From Haliclona indistincta (taxonomy: Eukaryota; Porifera; Demospongiae; Haplosclerida; Chalinidae), in assembly GCA_964017065.1 (NCBI GenBank), contig OZ024787.1:8851899-8915898 (forward strand): DNA of 64,000 nucleotides, given 5' to 3'. The position numbers were made by a program, and so were the translations under genes. Shown one piece after another: positions 1 through 11,498 of this stretch (the stretch's first letter is position 1; each line of letters opens with the position of its first letter). The notes under the pieces were generated by a model that ran no database searches, had not been told where the DNA came from, and saw only the letters and a program-made list of their open reading frames with translations.

Positions 1-365
1 TCTGCTGTATGAACGCAGCTTGCTATTTTCAGTGAATAATACCGAGTTTCTCACAAAGATACTTTTTTATACTTCTTCGCTACTAAAAATTCTTTTGAAA
101 GTCCTCCGTCTCCGAGAACAATACACAGTATACAACACATGAGGCCGAGCATGAGGCGTAGTCTACTTATTATAGTAACGCCTACTTCAGTGTAATACAT
201 TCCTGCATAAGCTAATGGTTGTTAGGTGCAGCACCCTAAAGTTCACATCACCGCGACCGCACCACCGATCAAAAGTTCTTTCTTCAATCACGTTCTTTGT
301 CTGCAAGTTGACGCTAACAAATATAGTCCTGAGACAGCTAACAGAGATAGCAAGATTTGTAGACG
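1..365. other. 5' flank of first sulfotransferase gene
   Basis: No gene is seen. About 130 bases before the start codon (from about 236, beginning AAAGTTCACATCACCG) recur upstream of the second sulfotransferase at 1870-2007, so this is a duplicated promoter-proximal/5'UTR block. There is no clear TATA box. Bases 1-235 show nothing I recognise. Confidence 0.5.
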
Positions 366-1764
366 ATGGCTTCTAGTTCTCTCGAGCACATGGTGCCATA
401 CACTGCTAGTACCAGCACCTACAAGTTGAACGTTGTTAATGGTGTACCGTTCCCACCGTATATCAGGCAAGAGCAAATGGATGCGCTGAGAGACTTTCCT
501 CTACGAGCCGACGACCTCTTCGTTGTCACTTATCCGAAGTCAGGAACCACTTGGACGCAGCAAATTGTAAAGCTGATTAGAACAAACGGAGTAGAAAATG
601 GAGAGCCAGTCAGTATCCAAGCAGTGCCATGGTTGGAAAGAGTGTATAGTGAAGGGAGAAAGGTAGGTAAGGTTTAAGTCATCATTGTTATCAAGTGGTT
701 TTTGCAGGATTTGTCCTCAGAGATGCCTTCTCCTCGTGCTATGAAAAGCCACATTAACTATAACATGATGCCTGGTGGAGAGCCTGCCAAGTCTCCAGCT
801 AAATACATCTATGTTGCTAGGAACCCAAAAGATGTGGCGGTGTCACTGTTCTATCATACTCGTCGAATGCTCTGTTTTGAATTCACAGGAGACTGGGATT
901 GTTTCTTTGAGTATTTTATCAATGGTAAAGCACAGAGCGGCTCATGGTATGATCATGTGCTAGGATGGTGGGAACATAAAGGTTTGCTACTGTAGTAACC
1001 TCAAGTGCATGCTAAGGAGCATAACAAATGCAACTCTCAATAACACAATGGTAAACGTCCACCACTACATGCATAAGACTAGTGCATTGTAGAAAATTAA
1101 TTATGAGGAAGTTTTCTAGCTGAATAATTATGGTGCACGAAATTATGAACTCCTGCAGCTTACTGTGTTCTACACTCAGGATATGGTCTCATGCTTTATC
1201 TTTCATATAACACTCCAACCATATTTTAACTAAGTAGGATCTTACGTAATTCCACGGACCATACAGCTATGAATATCACTATTAATTTATCGTTTATATA
1301 TACCACAAATAACTATACTTTAGAGACTGAGTATATCTTAGTCAAATATAGCCAATAAAGAGAAGTTCTAATTATTTTATTTACTGAAATGTATGTTACA
1401 CAGACTTTGCATTCTCCATGCAGATGCTGACAATATCCTGTTTATCAAATATGAGGACATGAAAGAGAATCCAAAAGAAGCTATAAATTCTGTTGCTAAG
1501 TTCATGGGGCATGATCTTACACCAGATGTGGTAGACTCCATCTGTGAGCAGACCACCTTTGAGTCCATGCAAGAGAATAACAGCACTAACTTTACTTGGA
1601 ACAACAAACGTCAAAAGACACTGTCTGAAGGCTACACAGATTTCTTGCGTAAAGGTGTTGTAGGGGACTGGAAGAATCACTTCAGTGAGGAACAGTCAGT
1701 TAGACTAGATGAACAATATGCTGAAAGAATGAACGGAACTGGATTAGATTTTAGGTTTGAATAG
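366..1764 (+). CDS. Cytosolic-type sulfotransferase A (3 exons, intact)
   Basis: Predicted PAPS-dependent sulfotransferase, moving a sulfonate from PAPS to a hydroxyl or amine of a small acceptor in the cytosol. Exons are 366-662, 708-981 and 1424-1764 (GT-AG introns, phases 0 and 1), giving 303 aa, the usual SULT size. Seen directly: the 5'-phosphosulfate loop TYPKSGTTW at residues 55-63, the catalytic His in SPRAMKSH (His114), the 3'-phosphate motif RNPKDVAVS (137-145), and the C-terminal RKGVVGDWK (266-274). Intron 1 is only 45 bp; if retained it gives a stop after four codons. The start at 366 is preferred over the in-frame Met at codon 9 because paralogue B begins with the same MAS. No signal peptide or membrane segment. 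The acceptor substrate cannot be told from sequence. Confidence 0.92.
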
Positions 1765-2007
1765 TGATACTTTTGTCGTATTTTTTAATGGATTTAACAA
1801 GAACTTGCATGTCTATAGCTCCTAGGAATTAGAACGAACCTGCCCATACTTTTACCTTACTATGCGGTAAAGTTCACATCACCGGCAAAATTAATGCGAT
1901 AGAAAGTTCCATGAGAAAGCTTCCTCGATCACGCTCCTTGACGCTAACAAATAATAGTATTAGTGTCAGACAGCTAACAGAGAGATAGCAAGAGTTATCC
2001 GTCGACG
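1765..2007. other. Intergenic spacer between sulfotransferases A and B
   Basis: Holds the 3'UTR of gene A and, from about 1870, the duplicated 5' flank also seen before gene A. The 3'UTR segment around 1765-1870 is partly repeated at 11066-11250, after a stray sulfotransferase 3' end. No further gene is seen. Confidence 0.5.
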
Positions 2008-4725
2008 ATGGCTTCTCTCGTGGTGCCATACACTGCTACCAGCACCTACAAGTTGAACGTTGTTAATGGTGTACCATTCCCACCGTATATCAGGCAAGAA
2101 CAAATGGATGCGCTGAGAGACTTTCCTCTACGAGCCGACGATCTCTTCGTTGTCACTTATCCGAAGTCAGGAACCACTTGGATGCAGCAAATTGTAAAGC
2201 TGATTAGAACAAACGGAGTAGAAAATGGAGAGCTAGTCAGTATCCAAGCAGTGCCATGGTTGGAAAAAGTGTACAGTGAAGGGAGAAAGGTCGGTAAGGT
2301 TTAAGTCATCATTGTTATCAAGTGGTTTTTGCAGGATTTGTCCTCAGAGATGCCTTCTCCTCGTGCTATGAAAAGCCACACTAACTACAGCATGATGCCT
2401 GGTGGAGAGCCTGCCAAGTCTCCAGCTAAATTTATCTATGTTGCTAGGAACCCAAAGGATGTGGCGGTGTCACTGTTCTACCATACTCGTCGAATGCTCT
2501 GTTTTGAATTCACAGGAGACTGGAATTGTTTCTTTGAGTATTTTATCAATGGTAAAGCAGAGGGTGGCTCATGGTATGATCATGTGCTAGGATGGTGGGA
2601 ACATAAAGGTTTGCTAATAATTAACCTCAAGTGCATGCTAAAGGAGCATAACAAATGCAACTCTCAATAACACAATGGTAAAACTTCCTCCATGCACTAC
2701 ATGCATAAGCTAGTGCATGCATTGCAGAAATTATGAGGAAGTTTTCTTGCAAGTATAGTCTGGGTATACATAATTGTATCCACGACATGCACTGTACAAT
2801 TTTCACATACAGTATACTACCTCATTGTCAAGATCAGTTATTTTCTGATATTCATAGCTGATAGGGTGCATGAAATTATGAACTCCTGGTATGTGTTCTG
2901 CACTCAGGATATGGTCTCATGCTTCTCTTTCATACAGTACTCCAACCATGCATACTTTAAACTAAGTAGGAGCTTATAATTCCACGGACCATACAGCTAT
3001 GAATATCACTATTACGTTTATATGCCTCATAAAACTATACTTTTAGAGACTGAGTATATCTTAGTAGAATATACTGTGTTCCACACGAAGAGGAGCAAAA
3101 ATCTTTTTTTTTTACATTTTGGTTCATATCTCAGGAACCAAGTGTCCTATGATCATGTTGCATGTACCATTATGATGCTCTATCCTTACTGAACACTCTG
3201 GTTCATATGGCTTCGCGTCACGTGACGAGGGCGTGTCACACTATGGCGGCGTATCACACCCACTAGAATGACAGTTTTAGGTTAGGATTTCCAGAACAAC
3301 TGCTAGTTAAGATTTCTTAAAGCTGCATTAAAACTATCACCTAGGGCTCTAACCTTTGGGCAAGTGTCCAGCTTGAACTAGCATTAGTTCGGCAACGGGA
3401 ACCAAAAGATGGATTTCGCAACAAGCCAAAACTTTAGGTACAGGAAATCCGATTCCGTGCGAGTTAAGCTCCAATACTTGGAGACTGCACAGCCAATACA
3501 TCCATCCACACTTTTCCGCACACTACGCGTTCCTAGAAATGTTTACAGCGACAAACGAGACTCTTTTCTGCACGAGTGCTGTTTTCTTGCCGCCATCTTG
3601 CGATTTTAATGGATTTTGTGATGTCACACGTTGGTTATGAGCATGTGTTGCATCATAACTATTACACTGATTCAATGTGTTTTCAATAGTTATGACGTTT
3701 TACACAGCCAACAATTATTATGCGTGACATCACAAAAATCCATTAAAATCGCAAGATGGCGGCAAGAAAACTGCACTCGTGCAGAAAAGAGTCTCGTTTG
3801 TCGCTGTAAACATTTCTAGGAACGCGTAGTGTGCGGAAAAGTGTGGATGGATGTATTGGCTGTGCAGTCTCCAAGTATTGGAGCTTAACTCCCACGGAAT
3901 CGGATTTCCCGTACCTAAAGTTTTGGCTTGTTGCGAAATCCATCTTTTGGTTCCCGTTGCCGAACTAAGGCTAGTTCAAGCTGGACACTTGCCCAAAAAC
4001 CCTAGGTGATAGTTGTAATGCAGCTTTAAGAAATCTTAACTAGCAGTAGTTCTGGAAATCCTAACCTAAAACTGTCATTCTAGTGGGTGTGATACGCTGC
4101 CATATTTTGACACGCCCACGTCACGTGACGTGAAGCCATATGAACCAGGGTGTTCAGTAAGGATAGAGGATCATAATGGTACATGCAACATTATCATAGG
4201 ACACTTGGTTCTTGAGATATGAACCAAAATGAAAAACAACAACGATTTTAGCTCCTCTTCGTGTGGAACACTGTAGTCAATCATAAAGAAGTGCTATTTT
4301 TAGTGCATGCTATGAGTAAAAGTGGTGTCATTGATATTTACTTTAATTAAATGTATGTTATGCAGCCATGCATTCTCCATGCAGATGCTGACAATATCCT
4401 GTTTATCAAGTATGAGGACATGAAAGAGAACCACAAAGAAGCTATAAATTCTATTGCTAAGTTCATGGGGCATGATCTTACACCAGATGTAGTAGACTCC
4501 ATCTGTGAGCAGACCACCTTTGAGTCCATGCAAGCGAATAAAACCACTGACTATAGTTGGAACAACAAACGTCAAAAGACACTGTCTGAAGGCTACACAG
4601 ATTTCTTGCGTAAAGGTGTTGTAGGAGACTGGAAGAATCACTTCAGCGAGGAACAGTCAGCTAGACTAGATGAACAATATGCTGAAAGAATGAACGGAAC
4701 TGAATTAGATCTTAGGTTCGAATAA
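2008..4725 (+). CDS. Cytosolic-type sulfotransferase B (3 exons, intact)
   Basis: Tandem paralogue of sulfotransferase A with the same exon structure: 2008-2289, 2335-2608 and 4385-4725 (282, 274 and 341 bp), encoding 298 aa. It is five residues shorter near the N-terminus. It keeps TYPKSGTTW (followed by Met-Gln-Gln where A has Thr-Gln-Gln), SPRAMKSH with the catalytic His, RNPKDVAVS and RKGVVGDWK, so an active enzyme is expected. Intron 1 is again 45 bp. Intron 2 is 1776 bp because a 1.2 kb foldback element sits in it (3074-4273); the equivalent intron of A is 442 bp. The splice sites AAAG/GT and CATGCAG flanking the long intron match those of A. Downstream, the 3' flank matches that of the pseudogene at 17.3-18.5 kb, including UNC13-like pseudo-exons. 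Confidence 0.92.
3074..4273. mobile_element. 1.2 kb foldback (Tc1/mariner-like TA target) element in SULT B intron 2
   Basis: Two arms of about 550 bp (3074-3625 and 3720-4273) are inverted copies around a spacer of about 100 bp. Termini read CTGTGTTCC and GGAACACTG and are flanked by TA on both sides (3072-3073 and 4274-4275). The same intron of paralogue A and of the pseudogene at 17.3 kb lacks it, giving an empty site. No transposase is visible, so it is non-autonomous. The TA target and CAGT-like end fit the Tc1/mariner superfamily by inference. Each arm keeps a mirrored 66-codon open frame (3409-3609 plus; 3743-3943 minus). Confidence 0.8.
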
Positions 4726-5000
4726 ATAATACATCTTGTATTACAATTTTATTATAATTTCAATAACACGATGAATAATTATGTAGAACTTATATTGCAG
4801 AAATTTAAATTGTTATCCCATCTTGTTCTTTTATAATTGCACCGTCATCCATACACTGTCAAAATGTTTTTGACAGTATGAGAGTTGGACTGGAGATGAC
4901 TGGTATACCTTTCCTGTCAGTACTTCTCATGGACACCTGAACACAAAATGAATAGACATAATCAAAACGGGATATGTAAGGACAGGGTTCAGGGTTCTCG
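4726..5000. other. Shared 3' flank of sulfotransferase B
   Basis: This flank recurs nearly unchanged after the sulfotransferase pseudogene (18492-18750), marking one segmental duplication. No convincing coding exon is seen in it. Confidence 0.45.
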
Positions 5001-5235
5001 CCTGCTCTGTCTGCAGCTATTCTCCAGTCAGTCCTTTTCCTCCACTGTCGCTCAAGATTAGAGTCACTTCAAACAGGTTAGCATAGCAGTGACGCATCAA
5101 TGGCTGAAACAAGGAATCAAATCAACCACACTCTTCTCATTCTATATGTATAGTTACCGTGTGAGGTATCTGGTGATATTGAGTGTTTAAAGCATCATGC
5201 ACTGAACCACTTCCTTCCAAAGATCACTGAGTGCA
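5001..5235 (-). pseudogene. UNC13-like pseudo-exons (two MHD2-region exons)
   Basis: Two decayed minus-strand copies of exons of the UNC13-like gene at 59.6-63.6 kb. 5001-5103 matches exon 60661-60777, but lacks part of the DFFH motif (9-base deletion) and has an in-frame TAG. 5158-5235 matches exon 60832-60901, but carries a small insertion that shifts the frame. The intron between them is preserved. The neighbouring intron continues without the element insertions found in the real gene, so this copy records the pre-insertion state. Confidence 0.8.
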
Positions 5236-5399
5236 CTGTATAATAGTAAATAAAACAGTACTGTAAAGGGCTAAACATAAAAAATGAATTTTGTGTTGTA
5301 AAATTCTGTATTTTTCGGAATATTTTGATAAAGTTATGAGGTCCAAAGTATGTATGACTCCAAATGGTACAGTGTATCATTAGGGCTTAAAGTGTTAAA

Positions 5400-8300
5400 C
5401 ATTGCCTTTTGGGTGCAGTTTAACATAGTTTATAGCCAAAGTCCAAGACTCCCATATGTTAGACACCTGTACTTGAAATTCTAACCCTGGGCTTTCTATC
5501 ACAAAGGCTGCTATGAATGCTCATTTGAAACTAAACATCACTTATTTGAATTCAGTGGCCATAGGAGTGAAACAATTCAACATTTGTGGGTCAAATTATC
5601 TCAAATTACAGTTTATGCAGCTGTGCTGCTCTTTTCAGTGCTATCAGATGTCACACAAAGAATGAAGGAACTAATAATTAACTAGGAAACCAACCACTGG
5701 TGTGTAAATAGATCAAAGAATCTTGAATGCAGACAGGGCAATGCATGAGACTAACATATAACTGCATGAATCCCACTCTTGCACACACTAATACTCCAAG
5801 GCATAATAACTGTTAGCATGGTGACAGTGCATGACGTTATGCTAAACCAAATATCTCTGCAAGAGTGCTGAGAACATAATTGATCAGTTTTCTTACTAGG
5901 CTATGTAACATTGAAATTTGTCCTTGCTACCTCAGTCAAACATTGTAACTTTGCAACTTAGTGTGAATGTTTGACACCTGCATTAGAATTATTCATGTCA
6001 TGATTCATTCAGTGCTATAGGCACCGTGAAGTTTTCGCACTCAAACTCAAAATTATTCTGATCAAAGAATAGGATGAGGTGGGAGGACAATATTATCGCA
6101 TGCTTGCTATTAATGCAGACTCATAAATCCCATTCTGAGAGCATGTACACCTGTCAAGAAAGATTCTGTACTGCATGAACTAAACTCCAAGGTACAATAG
6201 CTTTAGGGCATTGAAAAATATGCTGTTCAAGACACAAGCTATTGAGGAGTGCTTGATCTTGGCACTGCGATTTGCATCTCAAATTTATTAGCGCCGACTA
6301 AACACTTTGCCAAACTGCTAGGATGGGTTGAAACTAGCTGAAAAATTTGCAGACAGAAGTCTGTCACGTAGCTGATCAAAAAAGTTGTGATTACAATTAT
6401 AGGCTGCAGTCAGGCATACTTGCCCTGCCGCTACTATCTGGTAACTTAGCAACCTTATGGTAAGCTTGTGATCTCATCAGATCAACTTTCTTATGCCCAT
6501 TTTGGAATGAGGAACCATCAAGGAAACAAGCCAACTACTGTATATGGCAAAAAAATTAACTGATGACAGCAAGAAGAGGATTCTGCTTGAACTAACCATA
6601 AATAATATTTTAAACAGAGTCAAAGTGCAGCTCAGTTGAGCATCGATTAGCACTGAAAATATAAAATAAAAATTTAATACATGTAAATAAATCAGCACTG
6701 AAACTATTAATTCGAGGTCATCCCTACATATCACTGCCGATCGGCAATGATAATAGTGATCATTATTCTGCTAAACAGTTTCTCAGATTGACGCATTCTT
6801 CTAAGTTGCCACAATGGTAGGCAACTCTTTATTACTTACAGTTCTAATAAAAAATTTCTTTCACTCCTATCATCAATGACTGTGCCGTCTCAACCGTAAT
6901 AATCTCAGAATTTAATATCAATGAGGGAACTTGGATACAAGTCTTAGAGTTCCCATTACACATTCCACCTTCAGGTGCTGAAGCCTTAGCAGAGGTGATT
7001 GCATGCAATGAATCAATAACAAACTGTACACATCAGCTACTATGAGTTGTGAATGCAGACAGGGCAATGCATGATGAGACTAACACAACTGCATGAATCC
7101 CACTCTTGCACACACTAAACTCCAAGGCATAATGTCTGTTAGCATGGTGACAGTACATGCTGACATTATGGTAAACCAAATTTCTCTGCAAGAGTCCTGA
7201 GAACATTTTTCTTAGACTATGTAACATAGCAATTTGTCCTTGCTACCTCAGTCAAACATTGTTACTTTGCAACTTAGCGTAAATGTTTGACACCTGTATT
7301 AGAATTATTCATGTCATAATTTATTCAGTGCTATACTGGGCACCATGAAGCTTTCGCACCCTAATTAATACTCAAGATTATACAATGCAACAAACTAGCG
7401 TGAATGCTATACTGGAATTCACTTTACATTACAAAGATCAACAAGCAGCACCTACTAGGTGAACAATTAGGTCATCATATTGCACTATAGTCTCTATGTA
7501 ACTTTGTAGCTTTTGTCAGGCACTTAGTTCCCTAGCTACTAACAAAGAATGAAGGAAATAACAAGGAAATCATGTACATGTAATAAGATCAAAGAATAGG
7601 ATGAATAGGATGAGGCGAGAAAGCGGAAAGGATGACATCAAGGCATGCATGATATTACCGCAGACACATGAATCCCATTCTTGAATGAGAGTATGTAAAC
7701 CTGTATATGTACTACATGACTGAACTAAACTCCAAGGTACAATAGCTAGCTGTTAGGGCATTGCAAAATATGCTGTTCAAGACGTAAGCTATTGAGAAGT
7801 GTTTGATCTTCCAAATTGAGGCAATATTTTGCACTGCGCATGCGATTTGTATCTCAAATTTAATTGGGCCATCTATACATAAAGTTGTGATAATTATACG
7901 TATAGGCTTCAGTCAGGCATTCTTGTCTTGGCAAATATCTGGCTAATTAAGCTTGTGATCTCGTCATATCAACTTTCGTATGATCATTTTGGAATGAAGA
8001 AGCAAAGGAAAAAAACAACTACTGGATAGTATACATTGTGAACTTTTCAGTCATGTTTCCAAAATCACAAGAGTATTTTTGTCAGCTCACACAGTTTAAT
8101 CACAAAGGCTGCATGCTATGAATGCTAATTTGAAACTAAACAGCACTTAATTGAATTCAATGGCCATAGTAGTGAAACAATTCAACAGTTGTGGGCAGGT
8201 TGTGGGTCAACTTATCTCAATTTACAGTTTATGCAGCTGTACTGCTCTTGTCAGTCACTATCAGATGTCACACAAAAGAATGAAGGAAACAAGGAAACCA

Positions 8301-9060
8301 ACCACTGTTGTGTAAACAGATCAAAGAATCCTATAATTATGAGGTGTGAATGCAGACATGGCAATGCAGGAGACTAATACAACTGCATGAATCCCACTCT
8401 TGCACACACTAAACCTCCAAGGCATAATAACTGTTAGCATGGTGACAGCACATGATGTTATGCTAAACCAAATTTCTCCACAAGAGTGCTGAGAACATAA
8501 TTGTTCAGTTTTCATAGGCTATGTAACATTGCAATTTGTCCTTGCTACCTCAGTCAAACATTGAAACTTTGCAACTTAGCGTAAATGTTTGACACCTGTA
8601 TTAGAATTGTTCATGTCATGATTTATTCAGTGCTATAGGTACCATGAAGCTCTCACACATTAATTAGTACTCAAATTATACAATGCAACAAACTGGCTGT
8701 AAACCTAGTGTGAATGCTATAATAATATACTTTACTTTACAAGGATCAACATGCAGCACTTAGGTATTAAAGTGCAATTGAAGTGAAGAATTAGATATAA
8801 TTGCACTCTATAGTCTCTATGTGACTTTGTAGATTGTGTAGTCTCCTAGCTACTAACAAAGAATGAAGGAACTAACAAGGAAATCATGTACATGTATTCT
8901 GATCAAAGAATAGGATGAGGTGGGAAAGCGGAAAGGATGATATCAACGCATGCATGATATTACTGCAGACACATGAAACCCATTCTTGAATGAGAGTATG
9001 TAAACCTGTATATACAAGACAGACTCTGTACCGCATGAACTAAACTCCAGTACAAGTAAT
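5400..9060. repeat. R-unit repeat copies R1 and R2
   Basis: Degenerate copies of the multi-kilobase R unit, which also occurs at about 20.8, 29.9, 36.4, 41.9, 51.2, 54.0 and 57.6 kb. Landmarks are the block beginning CACAAAGGCTGCTATGAATG, the block ACCTGCATTAGAATTATTC, and a 3' block with a decayed exon (see 6869-6994). Copies overlap and are truncated: about 5400-7040, 7040-8040 and 8040 onward. Short open frames in this stretch recur with frameshifts between copies and are not supported as genes. Confidence 0.75.
6869..6994 (+). pseudogene. Decayed copy of exon from the unrecognised gene at 9.36 kb
   Basis: Forty-two open codons ending at a GAG/GTGATT donor. They parallel the exon at 9360-9490: shared residues include INDCA, ISxFNI, and an IQ plus FP region. 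The AG acceptor seen in other copies (CACTCCTAG) is damaged here by a deletion, and no terminal exon follows. I call it a pseudo-exon of the R unit, although the frame itself is still open. Confidence 0.5.
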
Positions 9061-9065
9061 AGTTA

Positions 9066-9192
9066 ATGTATGGCTCCGCGAGTCTGCGTATAACATTGGA
9101 TTTGTACTGACGCACGAGCTTGCGGTCTATTTTTAACAACGAGACCGGAAGCGAGTGCGGACAAATCCAATGTTACACGAGGAGCCATACAT
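9066..9192. mobile_element. 127 bp MITE just upstream of a TATA box
   Basis: Terminal inverted repeats TGTATGGCTCC...GGAGCCATACA, with internal inverted ATTGGATTTGT/ACAAATCCAAT. Other R units lack it at this position. It ends 18 bases before the TATA box at 9211. Superfamily not assigned. Confidence 0.7.
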
Positions 9193-9210
9193 GCTACAAC
9201 AGAGCCCGTG

Positions 9211-9220
9211 TATAAATAAA
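9211..9220 (+). promoter_or_regulatory. TATA box (TATAAATAAA) of R-unit gene
   Basis: A TATA-like box about 150 bases before the first recognised exon of the gene at 9360-10013. The same box, as GTGTATAAAA followed by a conserved CACTGAAACTAGTGA start region, recurs in other R copies at about 32281, 39382, 43682, 52992 and 54916. That positional conservation supports a real ancestral promoter. Confidence 0.55.
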
Positions 9221-9359
9221 GCAGCACTGAATCTAGTGATCGTTATTTCAACTAAACTGGTTCTCAATTGACGCCTTCTTCTAAGTTGCCACAATGGATC
9301 AGACAAAATTAGGCATGTCTTTACTTACTGATCTTACAATAATTTTCTTTCACTCCTAG

Positions 9360-10013
9360 ATCTACAAATCATCAATGACTGTGCCAACTCACAGGTAATG
9401 ATCTCAGATTTTAATATCCATGGCGGAGCTTTGATACAAGAGTTCCCCGCAAGCAATCTAGTGGCTCCTCTTACTCTACCCATAGCAAAGGTGATTGCAT
9501 GCATTGAATCAATAACAAACTGTACATATCAGCTCCATGTAGTTGCTATACTATCTTCATGCATGTCTCAATTATTAAGACATCAAGTTTTGTTTTAGTG
9601 CACCTCACTTATAATAAATATATAGATGCATGGTATTATTAGCCAGTCAATCGTGTCACCATTTCCGTGTTCCTTTTTTACATTGTGGGCTAGTGACGGC
9701 TAATCTATCATCCCAAAATCCTTTTAATCTTGTTAGAAATCTTTTTTTTAATAGCTATGCGGACTAGTACAACCTAAAGTATATGATTTACTTTGTTATG
9801 TAGGCTCAACAAAATCCAGCTGAACCATGTCATGGTAGTTTTAGAATCCAAGTAGGTGGAGTTGGACCTACTTTCCTATTAAACTTCCGATTTGGCGTTG
9901 GGGTTAATCGCCAATGGGAAGTTGATCATATGCCGGCGGAAGATGCCAATGTTAAATTATGGCTGGCAAACACTCCAGCGGTGTGCTCAGTTCGTGTTGC
10001 GGATAATAATTAA
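9360..10013 (+). CDS. Unrecognised gene, two 3' exons (least decayed R-unit gene copy)
   Basis: I do not recognise the family. Two exons fit together in phase 0: 9360-9490 (acceptor CACTCCTAG, donor AAAG/GTGATT) and 9804-10013 (acceptor TTATGTAG, stop TAA). The visible part is about 112 residues. Exon one reads through INDCANSQ and ISDFNIHGG to PIAK; the terminal exon includes PCHGSFRIQVGG, LLNFRFGVGVN and VKLWLANTPAVCSV, a glycine-rich, probably beta-sheet protein. The 5' exon is uncertain. An ATG at 9294 lies between the TATA box and exon, but the obvious donor after it gives the wrong phase because this copy has one extra base after the acceptor. It may therefore be a recent pseudogene or use another start. 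All other copies are broken by stops or frameshifts. The intron contains half of an E-type foldback MITE. Confidence 0.45.
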
Positions 10014-10383
10014 AGAAGTGGACACATCAAAAGCAGATTCCTAGACCAGTGCACAAACTAGTATAGAACCTGTCAGTATTATAGATACAGTAGCTAGCCT
10101 AGTTTATTGAATATTAGTGTGCACTATATTGGAGTTATAACTTTATTTTGAGTACTTAATAATTATTATAAAATTAAATTATTCTGCAATCATTGATACT
10201 TCATGGACCATAATAATAGAGATGGTAGGTTGTAGGCAGTCTTTTTCCCGCTCTGGCAATCTTCCATCACTCTTGTCGGTAGGAACTTTTTCATGACAAT
10301 AATCACATAAAACTCAAAATGTCTAAAATATATCGACAGTAGGGCATTATATCTGTTCACAACCAATTTTCCTAAGTATGATC
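10014..10383. other. Intergenic; includes duplicated 3' flank of UNC13-like gene
   Basis: From about 10186 the sequence matches 59428-59613, the 3' flank of the UNC13-like gene. Nothing else is supported here. Confidence 0.5.
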
Positions 10384-10737
10384 TCAACTAATGAGATTTT
10401 CAAGATCAGTTTTTAGTACTGAAAAAACAGCATTCATAGATCGAACAGCACTTGGGGACTGAGGCTGAAATCTTCGCATGAATTTGCAGAAAGTGACTGC
10501 AGATGCTTCACTGCGGAATGTGAGTTCATAAAATGCTCGACTCTCTTTGAAATGAAAGAAATTTAAGTGCTCTGTCTTTCGTTCAGCTTCTTCTACGGTG
10601 GGAACAGAGGAGCCCTGTATCACACACAGACCAGCAAAATCACTAGCACCAAACGTGTCATGATCGAACGATGCTAGCAGTATCACTGTCCCTTGTTGTA
10701 TGAGCTCGTCCTTTGGAACATTACGGACTTTTTTCAA
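10384..10737 (-). pseudogene. Detached copy of the UNC13-like terminal (C2) exon
   Basis: Near-identical to the last exon of the UNC13-like gene (59614-59953) from NVPKDEL to the terminal ENLIS and stop. The C2 calcium-loop motif FDHDTFGASDF is intact. It is isolated: no upstream UNC13 exons follow on its 5' side, and the acceptor region carries extra sequence, giving a spurious MKKVR start. It sits 220 bases from a stray sulfotransferase 3' end, showing that the two genes were rearranged together. Probably not expressed as a protein. Confidence 0.8.
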
Positions 10738-10955
10738 CTCTACTGCAACATTTTTAGCTCAATCGATAGCTAATAGGCTGATCTGAAGTTTGCTTCCCTG
10801 GGTCGAGCAAGTGAAAATCTAGTTTGTGGAAGTCAGGACGCCGAGTAGAAGTTCATCTTCCAATGACATTAACTAAAGTGAATACACGGACATAAGTTTT
10901 GATAGTATACGAAAATAGAAACAGGATGTCGTTATTACATGTAGCTGGCAATGAG
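10738..10955. other. Spacer between two gene fragments
   Basis: Unique sequence between the UNC13-like terminal exon copy and the sulfotransferase fragment. No gene, motif or repeat is recognised. Confidence 0.3.
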
Positions 10956-11065
10956 GTGTTGTAGGAGACTGGAAGAATCACTTCAGTGAGGAACAGTCAG
11001 CTAGACTAGATGAACACTATGCTGAAAGAATGAACGGAACTGGATTAGATTTTAGGTTTGAATAG
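10956..11065 (+). pseudogene. Sulfotransferase 3' end fragment
   Basis: Matches the last 36 codons of sulfotransferase exon 3, including GDWKNHF and the terminal LDFRFE followed by TAG. No preceding exon sequence exists. Its 3' flank resembles that after sulfotransferase A. It ends shortly before the left terminus of the 6 kb element at 11251. Confidence 0.85.
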
Positions 11066-11284
11066 TGATACTTTTGTCGTATTTTTTTACAAGAACTTGC
11101 ATTGGCACGGGAGTAGTTGAATTACAGAAATAAAAAATATAATTTTAAGGTTGTTTGGCTGAATTCTGACCAAATTTTTTCTCTGAGAGGGGTGGAGTCT
11201 AGCGTCTAGGCCGGAATTAGAACGAACCCGCCCATACTTGACCTCACTATGGGGTTGGTAGAAGAGTACTTTTTTCAAGAAAGT

Positions 11285-11470
11285 CCCCTAGTATTATGGG
11301 TCTTTTTTATGTAAAAAGTCCCCTAATATTATGGGTCTTTTTTATGTACAAAAGATCCCTAATATTATGGGTCTTTTTTATGTACTCTGGTCCCTTAATA
11401 TATTATGGGGCTTTTTTATGTACAGAGCCTCTCTTATATGGAGCCTTTTTATGTACAATTAGTCTCTATT
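11285..11470. repeat. Terminal array of ~35 bp units
   Basis: About five to six imperfect copies of a unit containing AATATTATGGGTCTTTTTTATG. The inverted counterpart is at 17065-17255. Open frames rich in GLFYV here are products of the repeat period, not genes. Confidence 0.8.
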
Positions 11471-11498
11471 CATTACGGTTTCACCCCATGCTCCACCC

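Noticed and set aside
6560..6655. Box C/D snoRNA candidate (TGATGA ... CTGA about 90 bases apart)
   Set aside because: No terminal stem and no C'/D' pair; the motif drifts between R copies.
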